Shown piece after piece: positions 1 to 6,099 of a stretch of 8,352 bases of DNA; the first letter of the stretch is position 1, and the number at the start of each line of letters is the position of its first letter. The notes beneath the pieces are model-generated. The model did no database searches. It was given only the letters and a program-made list of their open reading frames with translations, and had not been told where the DNA came from. The position numbers and the translations under genes were made by a program. The DNA is taken from assembly GCA_913056285.1 (NCBI GenBank), contig CAJXNE010000089.1, positions 1 through 8,352 of the forward strand, written 5' to 3'. The DNA comes from an uncultured Zetaproteobacteria bacterium (lineage in GTDB: Bacteria > Pseudomonadota > Zetaproteobacteria > Mariprofundales > Mariprofundaceae).

Positions 1-1
1 G

Positions 2-1297
2 GTGATAGACAAACGCAAGGATGGCAGCTTGTACCCGGCATTTATGACGATTTCGCCGATTAGTCTTGATCAGAATGAAGATCATCAAGGGTTTACGCAT
101 TATGTTGGTATTCAATCCGATCTGTCGAAAATTGAAGATATTGAAGCGCGCTTCCATCAGGCACAAAAGCTGGAATCGATCGGTACACTGGTGGGCGGCA
201 TCGCGCATGATTTTAATAATATGCTGGCGGGCATTACGGGTAATGTTTTTCTGGCCAAGAGTATGGCGAAGAGTGATGCACGGCTGATGAGGTACTTGGA
301 TAGTGTCGAGGCGCTTTCTTTCCGGGCTGCTGATATGATATCCCAGCTGCTTGCCTTTGCTCGCAAAAGCACCGTCAGCATGAAAGACATTCCACTGACC
401 GTTTATCTCAAAGAGGTGGTCAAACTTCTCTCCGTCAGTGTGCCCGAAAATATCAATATGGAACTTCACTTTTGCAGTGATGATTTAATGGTGCATGGGG
501 ATAGCACCATGATTCACCAGATACTCATGAACCTGATCAACAATGCCAGGGATGCGCTCGATGATGTGGATAACCCAGCGATTACAGTTGCAATAGAACC
601 CTTTACGGCTGGCAAGGACTTTTCGCGAACACATTCTTATCAGGTCAATGAGGGGGAGTTCGCCCATATAAGTGTGCAGGACAATGGTTGCGGCATTGCG
701 CCGAATCAGATCGACAAGGTGTTTGATCCATTTTTCACGACCAAGGATCTAGGCAAAGGCACAGGGCTTGGATTGTCCATGGTGTATGGTGCCGTGAAAA
801 AACATAACGGTTATATTGATGTTGAAAGCGAACCGGAACAGGGCACAACCGTCCACCTCTATTTACCTATATTGGAAAATAAAAAAGAAACTGTCGAGGC
901 GACAAACATATGTGAGGTCGTTGAAGGCAAAGGTGAGTGTATCTTGCTGGTTGATGACGAAGAAAACCTACTCATGGCAAATAGCAACGTGCTGGAGAGC
1001 TTGAACTATCGGGTTCTGACGGCTACGAATGGGCAGGAGGCTGTGACGCTGTTTCAAGCACATTCAGATGAGATTGATCTGGTGATTCTCGATGTGGTGA
1101 TGCCGGTGCTTGGTGGCGTGGAGGCCTGTCGGATGATGAGGGAAATATCCCCTGATGTAAAAGTGCTCTTTTCCACCGGTTACGATAAGGAGCAGGTACT
1201 CGGACAACATGAATCCGATGATACCCATGCCGTTCTTGTTAAACCGTTTTCTATCCCTGATTTGAGTCACGCAGTGCGCAAGAGTCTGGATAGTTAA
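2..1297 (+). CDS. Hybrid sensor histidine kinase with C-terminal receiver domain (5' partial)
   Basis: This is the C-terminal part of a two-component hybrid kinase; the frame is open to the left edge, so the true start lies upstream and the GTG at base 2 is probably internal. Numbering visible residues from 1, residues 1-42 look like the end of a PAS/PAC domain (KDGSLYP, then GIQSDLS). A short helical linker leads to the H-box GGIAHDFNN, where His69 is the predicted autophosphorylation site. The ATPase domain has an N-box around Asn181, DNGCG at 227-231, FDPFFTTK at 241-248 and GKGTGLGLS at 251-259. Residues about 312-431 form a receiver domain with acidic pocket D318/D319, phosphoacceptor D364 in LDVVMP, T392 and K414 in VKPF. 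There is no output domain after the receiver and no separate response regulator is in view, so its partner is unknown. The sensory input lies outside the window. The gene converges on tlyA. Family assignment is firm; the signal sensed cannot be told. Confidence 0.95.
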   Translation: MIDKRKDGSLYPAFMTISPISLDQNEDHQGFTHYVGIQSDLSKIEDIEARFHQAQKLESIGTLVGGIAHDFNNMLAGITGNVFLAKSMAKSDARLMRYLDSVEALSFRAADMISQLLAFARKSTVSMKDIPLTVYLKEVVKLLSVSVPENINMELHFCSDDLMVHGDSTMIHQILMNLINNARDALDDVDNPAITVAIEPFTAGKDFSRTHSYQVNEGEFAHISVQDNGCGIAPNQIDKVFDPFFTTKDLGKGTGLGLSMVYGAVKKHNGYIDVESEPEQGTTVHLYLPILENKKETVEATNICEVVEGKGECILLVDDEENLLMANSNVLESLNYRVLTATNGQEAVTLFQAHSDEIDLVILDVVMPVLGGVEACRMMREISPDVKVLFSTGYDKEQVLGQHESDDTHAVLVKPFSIPDLSHAVRKSLDS

Positions 1298-1355
1298 GCC
1301 TATTTGATTAAACCAGAAAAGGGTGTGGTGCTATAACCATAAAAATTTGTTCAAA

Positions 1356-1496
1356 ATGAATACCAAAATCAAGAAACCCTGTAAATTCCGCGCCAGCGCC
1401 TTACCGGGAGAAGGTAAGGGTGGCGTTTGGGCGAAACGTGGTGGTAAGACGCGTTTCGACCATGAGACTGGATCGGTAAATTTGTTGTCTGGATAA
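1356..1496 (+). CDS. Possible small 46-residue basic protein (hypothetical)
   Basis: An ATG-to-TAA frame of 46 codons fills the middle of the gap between the kinase and tlyA. The product would be rich in Gly, Lys and Arg, with a central stretch KGGVWAKRGGKTRFDH, and has no membrane segment or signal peptide. I do not recognise a family. In favour are the intact frame and the non-random-looking glycine/basic composition. Against are the lack of a clear Shine-Dalgarno sequence (the ATG follows an A/T-rich run ending TTCAAA) and the two inverted repeats inside the frame, which could mean the region works as RNA instead. Third-position G+C is 23 of 46 codons, which does not decide the matter. Treat as a candidate only. 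Confidence 0.35.
   Translation: MNTKIKKPCKFRASALPGEGKGGVWAKRGGKTRFDHETGSVNLLSG
1391..1458 (+). repeat. Two consecutive inverted repeats (potential RNA hairpins)
   Basis: The first hairpin pairs CCTTACC (1399-1405) with GGTAAGG (1413-1419) across a 7-nt loop. It is extended below an internal loop by CGCCA (1391-1395) with TGGCG (1421-1425). The second pairs CGAAACG (1432-1438) with CGTTTCG (1452-1458) across a 13-nt loop. Neither is followed by a T-run, so they do not look like intrinsic terminators for the kinase gene. They overlap the candidate small ORF. They may be a structured RNA, a protein-binding element, or structure within a small mRNA. The pairing is read directly from sequence; the function is not known. 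Confidence 0.5.
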
Positions 1497-1583
1497 TTTC
1501 AAATGTACCAAAACGTTGGGAATTCAGGCCTATTTTCTTACTCTAAAATCCTTAACCGGACAGCTGTGTGAGTTGCTGTTGTT

Positions 1584-2333
1584 TCATGACGTTCGGCGAA
1601 TACCCAGTAGAAATTCCACATTGCCTTTGGGTCCGTGAATGGGGGATTCGGTCACGCCGAGCACTTCCATGCCATCCAGCATGTTGGCCATGGCAACTAC
1701 TTTATCAATGGCCGTTTGCCGGTGGATGTCATCGCGCACGACGCCGCGATCCAGATATTTTGCTTCCACTTCAAACTGCGGTTTGATCAGCGCCACGCAC
1801 CAGCCGGCGGGTTTCACAAATGGCCATGCACAGGGGAGAACGCGGGTCAGGGAAATAAATGAGGTGTCGATCACCAATGCGTCAATCGGTTCGGGGATAA
1901 GTTCAGCTGTGAGTTTGCGCACATGTGTTTTTTCCAGATTGATCACGCGTTTATCGTGTTGCAGTCGATAATGGAGTTGTCCGTGGCCTACATCGACTGC
2001 GAAAACTTTTGTCGCCCCGTTTTGTAATAATACATCGGTAAAACCACCGGTCGATGCACCCACATCAAGGCATGTATTCCCTTCGGCCTGAAAGTGGAAA
2101 TAATCCAGCGCCCGCTCCAGTTTGAGACCGCCGCGCGAGACATATTTCAATACTTCGCGTACATCAATCGTAGCATCTTCACGAAAAGCCATGCCGGCCT
2201 TGTCCGCTTTTTGTCCATTCACATAGACCAGCCCGGCCATAATCAGGCGCTGTGCCTGATCGGCGGATTCAGCCAAATGACGCTCAACCAGCAACTGGTC
2301 GAGTCGCTGTTTTTTTATTTTTGGTTTTGCCAA
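1584..2333 (-). CDS. tlyA: TlyA family rRNA (cytidine-2'-O)-methyltransferase
   Basis: This cytoplasmic SAM-dependent enzyme is expected to 2'-O-methylate rRNA cytidines (23S C1920, and in some members also 16S C1409). An older label for the family is hemolysin A. The 249-residue product has an N-terminal S4 RNA-binding domain (about residues 9-62, starting RLDQLLVERHL), the family linker KYVSRGGLKLE (63-73), and a Rossmann methyltransferase fold with SAM motif DVGASTGGFTD (90-100) and KPQFE (184-188). K71, D156, K184 and E240 match the catalytic tetrad described for mycobacterial TlyA. Only nine residues follow E240, so the C-terminus is shorter than in the mycobacterial protein, which hints at the short type that modifies 23S rRNA only (inference). 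The start must be TTG at 2333: a TGA lies two codons upstream in frame, and later starts would cut the S4 domain. No Shine-Dalgarno is evident. The gene is last in the operon, 16 bp after dxs. Confidence 0.93.
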   Translation of the reverse strand: MAKPKIKKQRLDQLLVERHLAESADQAQRLIMAGLVYVNGQKADKAGMAFREDATIDVREVLKYVSRGGLKLERALDYFHFQAEGNTCLDVGASTGGFTDVLLQNGATKVFAVDVGHGQLHYRLQHDKRVINLEKTHVRKLTAELIPEPIDALVIDTSFISLTRVLPCAWPFVKPAGWCVALIKPQFEVEAKYLDRGVVRDDIHRQTAIDKVVAMANMLDGMEVLGVTESPIHGPKGNVEFLLGIRRTS

Positions 2334-2349
2334 GGTTCAGTCAGATCAA

Positions 2350-4206
2350 TCAGTTGTTGCGCAGGCGGGCAATGATACCATCGGTATCGAGTTTCAGGTC
2401 GCGCAGGATTTCCGCCTGCGTACCATGTGCTGGGAAACTATCCGGCATGGCGATGTGGACGAAGGGGCCATGCCAGCCGGAAGTCAGCGCCAGCGCAGCG
2501 ATTTGCTCGCCGATGCCGCCCTGAGCCACTCCCTCTTCAACCACTATCACGGGTTTGTCTATTTTTAAATATTCACGGATAGTAGCCTTGTCCAAAGGCT
2601 TGATGAAACGCAGGTTGAGTAATGTGAAGGCGCGGTTATCGTCCTTGCGTAATGTTTCAACGGCATGCAATGCATCACGAACACGGTTACCGACAGCAAT
2701 CACCAACCCGTCATCACCGTTTTCCAGCACTTCAGCTTTGCCCACAGGCAGCGGTTCCGGTTTCGTGAGTTCAATCCCATATCCGTTGCCTCGCGGATAG
2801 CGAATGGCTACCGGGCCGTTGATGGTTAATGCCGTGGCCAGCATGTGGCGCAATTCCGCTTCATCTTTCGGGGCCATGACCGTCATATTGGGCAGACTGC
2901 GCATAAAGGCGATATCGAACATGCCGGTATGAGTGGCACCATCGGCGCCGACAATGCCAGCTCTGTCCATACAGAATGTAACCGGCAGATTTTGAATACA
3001 GATATCGTGAATAATCTGATCAAAGGCGCGCTGCATGAAGGTAGAATAAATCGCCACAAATGGACGTTTACCGGCTACCGATAAACCGCCGGCGAAGGTA
3101 ACGGCATGTTGCTCGGCGATGCCGACATCAAAGCAGCGTTCAGGATGCCGGCGGGCGAAACGCGACAGACCCGTGCCCCCCGGCATGGCGGCTGTGATAG
3201 CGACAATACGATCATCGGACTCAGCCAGATTAGCCAGCGTTTCGGCGAACACCTCCGTATAACTCGGCGGCTTACCCTCACTCTTGTTCGGCTTGCCGGT
3301 CTGCACATTGTACGGGCCGAGTCCGTGCCATGTTTCGGGATCTTCTTCAGCGGGCGAAAAGCCCAATCCTTTTTTGGTCATCGTATGCAACAGAATCGGG
3401 CCATCGAGTTCCTTGCAGTTGGTCAGCGTCGGTAACAATGTTTCGAAATCATGGCCGTCAATCGGGCCGATATAACGAAAACCCATCTCTTCAAACAGGG
3501 TGCCTGGAATGATCATGCCTTTGACGTGTTCTTCTACGCGCTTGGCTGCATCGAGCGCGCCGGGCAAGACATTCAGAATCCGCCGGGCCGTGTCTTTGGC
3601 CTGGGTGTACGGTTTTCCGGTGATAATGCGCGCCAGATAAGACGACATGGCACCGACATTCGGAGCAATCGACATTTCATTATCGTTAAGGACCACCAGG
3701 AACCGGTTGTTGCGCGCACCGGCATGATTGAGCGCTTCAAAGGACATGCCGCCGGTCAGTGCGCCATCGCCGATCACGGCAATAACATGATGATTCTCTG
3801 AGCTTAAATCGCGTCCGCAAGCCATGCCATAAGCCGCTGAAATCGAGGTGGAAGCGTGGCCCGCGCCAAACGGATCATGCTCGGATTCGCTGCGTTTGGT
3901 AAAGCCGCACAGGCCGCCATATTGGCGAATCGTGGGCATGCCGGACAAACGCCCGGTCAGGATTTTATGCGGATATGCCTGGTGGCCAACATCCCATACA
4001 ATGTGGTCGCGGGGCGAATCGAAGATATAATGCAGCGCAATGGTCAGCTCAACTACACCGAGCCCGGCACCCAGATGACCGCCAATCGGTGCCAGCGTTT
4101 CAATCAGATACTGGCGCATTTCCTTTGCCAGCTGCGGCAACTGATCTTCATATAGCGACTTGAGATCGGACACGCCGCGAATTTTTTCCAGCATCGGATA
4201 AGTCAC
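2350..4206 (-). CDS. dxs: 1-deoxy-D-xylulose-5-phosphate synthase
   Basis: Dxs condenses pyruvate and glyceraldehyde 3-phosphate with loss of CO2, using thiamine diphosphate and Mg2+, to give DXP, the entry point of the MEP isoprenoid pathway (also feeding thiamine and pyridoxal synthesis). The 618-residue product is full length for the family. Counting from the GTG start it shows GGHLG (H44), DVGHQAYPHK (H75), the thiamine-diphosphate motif GDGALTGG with D147 and later NDN (N176), GIAEQHAV with catalytic glutamate E365, DRAG (D414, R415) and GATHTG (H426). The C-terminal transketolase domain ends the protein. I chose GTG at 4206 because it shares a GTGA overlap with the ispA stop and has AGGAG 8 nt upstream. 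TTG at 4209 (spacing 5 nt) is possible; ATG at 4194 is too far from that site (20 nt). The gene is third in the operon and its expression is probably translationally coupled to ispA. Confidence 0.97.
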   Translation of the reverse strand: MTYPMLEKIRGVSDLKSLYEDQLPQLAKEMRQYLIETLAPIGGHLGAGLGVVELTIALHYIFDSPRDHIVWDVGHQAYPHKILTGRLSGMPTIRQYGGLCGFTKRSESEHDPFGAGHASTSISAAYGMACGRDLSSENHHVIAVIGDGALTGGMSFEALNHAGARNNRFLVVLNDNEMSIAPNVGAMSSYLARIITGKPYTQAKDTARRILNVLPGALDAAKRVEEHVKGMIIPGTLFEEMGFRYIGPIDGHDFETLLPTLTNCKELDGPILLHTMTKKGLGFSPAEEDPETWHGLGPYNVQTGKPNKSEGKPPSYTEVFAETLANLAESDDRIVAITAAMPGGTGLSRFARRHPERCFDVGIAEQHAVTFAGGLSVAGKRPFVAIYSTFMQRAFDQIIHDICIQNLPVTFCMDRAGIVGADGATHTGMFDIAFMRSLPNMTVMAPKDEAELRHMLATALTINGPVAIRYPRGNGYGIELTKPEPLPVGKAEVLENGDDGLVIAVGNRVRDALHAVETLRKDDNRAFTLLNLRFIKPLDKATIREYLKIDKPVIVVEEGVAQGGIGEQIAALALTSGWHGPFVHIAMPDSFPAHGTQAEILRDLKLDTDGIIARLRNN

Positions 4207-5135
4207 CAACTACGCTCCTGAATGTAATGCACCAGCGATTGCAGGTGATCGCCATCCCGTCCCAGAGGCTGGCAGGCGGCAACGGCTAACTCTTGCATGT
4301 CCGTGGCCAGTTCGCGAGCCCGTTGCAGCCCAAGCACAGAGACATAGGTCGCTTTATTCTGTTCAGCATCCTTGCCGGCGCTCTTGCCCAGTTCCGATGA
4401 ACTGGCGGTGACATCGAGAATATCATCGGCAATCTGGAACAATAAACCGACTGCCTTGCCGTAGCGCGAACATGCTTCGAATTGTTCTGCATCGGCGTTG
4501 GCCAGCAGGGCGCCTGCTTCACAACACCAGCGCAACAAGGCTCCGGTTTTATGCAGGTGAATCCGTTCAACGGTCAGCATGTCCATATTCTCACTGCCAC
4601 TTTCAGCCTGCATATCGAGCACCTGGCCGCCGACCATGCCCTGCCCTCCCGCCGCCAGAGCCAGCTTGTGTATCAATGTGCAGCGCAGTTCAGCGCCCGC
4701 ATTTGATTCACTCAACAGTTCAAAGGACAACGTCTGCAAGGCATCGGCAGCCAGTACCGCTGTCGCTTCATCGAATTGTTTGTGACAGGTGGGATTGCCG
4801 CGTCGCAGATCATCATTATCCATGCAGGGCAAATCATCGTGAATTAATGAATAGGTGTGGATGCACTCAATCGCCAGCGCTGCTTGCATGACAGGTGTTG
4901 GTATGACGAACGTTTGCATGGCAGGCGTGTGCTTGCCAGAAGCCGATTGGCCGCCACAAGCTGTATAACACTCCAGCAGCAAGGCAGGACGAATGCGTTT
5001 ACCGCCAGCCAGTAAGCTGTAGCGCATGGATGCCAGTAAACGTGCTGTAACCACGGATGCTTTTGCATCGAGCATGGCCGCCAATGCTGCTTCCACACGC
5101 GCAGCATGTGCGGCAAGAAATGCAGGTGCCAGCAC
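4203..5135 (-). CDS. ispA: Polyprenyl diphosphate synthase, farnesyl diphosphate synthase type
   Basis: This soluble all-helical prenyltransferase joins isopentenyl diphosphate to allylic diphosphates to make farnesyl (or possibly geranylgeranyl) diphosphate, feeding quinone and undecaprenyl synthesis. In the 310-residue product, GGKRIRP (44-50) binds the IPP diphosphate. The first aspartate-rich motif is DDLPCMDNDD (100-109), with the DDxxxxD spacing of bacterial FPP synthases, followed by LRRGNPTCH. The second motif is DDILD (237-241), then GKDAEQNKATY. A loop of roughly 14 extra residues compared with E. coli IspA (about 61-82) contains an imperfect 10-residue repeat beginning TPxMQ. The start is GTG at 5135, directly after the xseB stop codon, which is in the same frame; no strong Shine-Dalgarno is seen, so translation probably depends on ribosomes finishing xseB. 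The 3' end overlaps dxs by 4 bp. Chain length of the product (C15 versus C20) cannot be fixed from sequence alone. Confidence 0.95.
   Translation of the reverse strand: MLAPAFLAAHAARVEAALAAMLDAKASVVTARLLASMRYSLLAGGKRIRPALLLECYTACGGQSASGKHTPAMQTFVIPTPVMQAALAIECIHTYSLIHDDLPCMDNDDLRRGNPTCHKQFDEATAVLAADALQTLSFELLSESNAGAELRCTLIHKLALAAGGQGMVGGQVLDMQAESGSENMDMLTVERIHLHKTGALLRWCCEAGALLANADAEQFEACSRYGKAVGLLFQIADDILDVTASSSELGKSAGKDAEQNKATYVSVLGLQRARELATDMQELAVAACQPLGRDGDHLQSLVHYIQERSW
4215..4219 (-). promoter_or_regulatory. Ribosome binding site for dxs
   Basis: AGGAG on the minus strand, inside the last codons of ispA. It lies 8 nt before the GTG at 4206, 5 nt before the TTG at 4209 and 20 nt before the ATG at 4194. 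Its position decides against the ATG and supports the GTG that overlaps the ispA stop as GTGA. Confidence 0.7.
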
Positions 5136-5357
5136 TTATGCAGACTCGTTGTCCGGGTTGTCGTCCAGCACCTTCAGTCGCTGATCGGCCTGATCCAGCA
5201 GGGCCTCGCAGCGGCGGGAAAGCTTCACGCCCTGCTCAAAAGCAGCGACGCTCTCTTCCAATGGCAATGCGCCTGATTCGAGCTTTTCAACCAGTTCGGA
5301 CAAGCCGGCCAGCGCTTGTTCAAATGAGAGTTTATCAATCTGTTTCGCACTGCCCAT
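5136..5357 (-). CDS. xseB: Exodeoxyribonuclease VII small subunit
   Basis: XseB is the small helical subunit that binds in several copies to XseA to form exonuclease VII, which degrades single-stranded DNA from both ends to short acid-soluble oligonucleotides in repair. The 73-residue product matches the family in length and pattern: LSFEQALAGLSELVEKLESGALPLEESVAAFEQGVKL, then CEALLDQADQRLKVL, an antiparallel helical pair, with an acidic tail. The ATG start is well supported by AAGGAG (5367-5372) 9 nt upstream. It is the first gene of the operon, and its TAA stop abuts the ispA GTG with no gap and in the same frame. xseA is not in the window. Grouping of xseB with ispA and dxs is common in Proteobacteria. 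Confidence 0.93.
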   Translation of the reverse strand: MGSAKQIDKLSFEQALAGLSELVEKLESGALPLEESVAAFEQGVKLSRRCEALLDQADQRLKVLDDNPDNESA

Positions 5358-5366
5358 GCCTGGCTG

Positions 5367-5372
5367 CTCCTT
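5367..5372 (-). promoter_or_regulatory. Ribosome binding site for xseB
   Basis: AAGGAG on the minus strand, 9 nt before the xseB ATG. It is the strongest Shine-Dalgarno match in the operon and probably sets ribosome loading for the coupled downstream cistron ispA. Confidence 0.7.
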
Positions 5373-5389
5373 GTCCTGTATTTGAAGTG

Positions 5390-5404
5390 AGAATCAGCGA
5401 TTCT
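5390..5404. promoter_or_regulatory. Perfect inverted repeat over the operon -10 box, possible operator
   Basis: AGAATC and GATTCT form perfect 6-bp arms around a 3-bp centre. The repeat covers most of the predicted -10 box and the expected transcription start of the xseB operon, where a bound repressor would block initiation. It does not match an operator consensus that I recognise. Chance occurrence is possible for arms this short. Confidence 0.3.
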
Positions 5405-5427
5405 AGAAGCAGCAGCGTCGCGGTCAA
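5400..5427 (-). promoter_or_regulatory. Sigma70-like promoter of the xseB-ispA-dxs-tlyA operon
   Basis: On the minus strand a -35 box TTGACC (5422-5427) and a -10 box TAGAAT (5400-5405) are separated by 16 bp; each matches consensus at five of six positions. Transcription would start near 5393, giving a leader of about 36 nt that includes the AAGGAG site of xseB. The fit of promoter, leader and ribosome site to the first gene of the operon supports the call. No experimental start is known to me. Confidence 0.6.
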
Positions 5428-5469
5428 TGCGAAGCGGTATTCTTTGTCTATTAGGGTTATGCTACGGCC

Positions 5470-6099
5470 ATGCAAATCATTCGCCATGACAGGCAGGGCT
5501 ATCCGGATTCGGTTGCCGAACAGGAGTCTCTCGTTGCACAGGTTTTGTGTGAGGAGGCAAAATCCACTCTGATTTTGACCGAACACCCGCCGCTATACAC
5601 CATCGGGACATCTGGCCGTGAAAGCGATGTGCTCAGCCGTCAGGTCGATGGCGAATCGATTGCGGTTTATCCAAGTGGCCGTGGTGGCGAAGTAACCTAT
5701 CACGGGCCGGGGCAGTTGATTTGTTATGTGATTGCTGATTTGAGAAATGATCAGGACTTGCATCGCCATGTGCACCGACTTGAAGAAATGGCGATACGCA
5801 CTCTGGCCGATTTTGGCATCCATGCCGCCAGAGACCCGCGCGGCATCGGTGTCTGGGTTGAAGGTAAAAAAATCGCAGCCGTCGGGGTTCGGTGTCGTAA
5901 ATGGATCACCTTTCACGGCATTGCCCTGAATATCAACCCCAATCTACGCCACTTCTCCGGCATTGTGCCCTGCGGCATGTCCGATGCGCCCGTGACATCC
6001 ATGCGGGCGCTCGGTTCGAATGCCAGCCGCGATGAGGTAGAACAGTCCATTCGCCAGCATAGCGCCATATTTACGAGCGAAACTTCTTCGTATGCCTGA
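5470..6099 (+). CDS. lipB: Lipoyl(octanoyl) transferase LipB
   Basis: LipB moves the octanoyl group from octanoyl-acyl carrier protein to a lysine of lipoyl domains (pyruvate and 2-oxoglutarate dehydrogenase E2, glycine cleavage H protein) via a thioester; LipA then inserts sulfur. The 209-residue product shows TEHPPLYTIG (37-46), the signature SGRGGEVTYHGPGQLICY (69-86, H78), GIGVWVEGKKIAAVGVR (125-141) with the active-site lysine K134, TFHGIALNIN (147-156), and FSGIVPCG (162-169) with catalytic C168 before VTS. All key residues are present. The ATG at 5470 fits the usual N-terminus; AGGG at 5453-5456 is a weak, rather distant ribosome site. No convincing promoter was found in the 112-bp gap shared with xseB, which is transcribed the other way. 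Its TGA overlaps the start of the feoB-like gene by 8 bp. Confidence 0.96.
   Translation: MQIIRHDRQGYPDSVAEQESLVAQVLCEEAKSTLILTEHPPLYTIGTSGRESDVLSRQVDGESIAVYPSGRGGEVTYHGPGQLICYVIADLRNDQDLHRHVHRLEEMAIRTLADFGIHAARDPRGIGVWVEGKKIAAVGVRCRKWITFHGIALNINPNLRHFSGIVPCGMSDAPVTSMRALGSNASRDEVEQSIRQHSAIFTSETSSYA

Noticed and set aside
1304..1337. TTGATT and TATAAC as a promoter for the small ORF
   Set aside because: The spacing is 22 bp, too long for a normal sigma70 promoter; the alternative -35 (TTAAAC) matches only three of six bases.
1298..1535. Direct repeat GCCTATTT at 1298-1305 and 1528-1535 as possible insertion or attachment ends
   Set aside because: Only 8 bp long, with no transposase, integrase or longer terminal repeats nearby; expected by chance at this length.
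1298..1583. Intrinsic terminators for the kinase gene or tlyA in the converging gap
   Set aside because: The hairpins at 1391-1458 lack a following T-run, and the short dyads near 1508-1519 and 1561-1582 have only 4-5 bp arms. I could not support a terminator for either gene.
4472..4891. 139-codon open frame on the plus strand
   Set aside because: It lies opposite ispA, a well-supported gene with all catalytic motifs; the translation is Cys/Pro/His/Arg-rich and shows no family pattern. A shadow frame.
5057..5572. 171-codon open frame on the plus strand spanning the start of ispA, xseB, the intergenic region and the start of lipB
   Set aside because: It overlaps three convincing genes and the operon promoter in the wrong frame or strand, with arginine/proline-rich composition and no recognisable motif.
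5335..5586. 83-codon minus-strand frame upstream of xseB
   Set aside because: It covers the predicted operon promoter and the lipB start and overlaps xseB out of frame; no recognisable domain.
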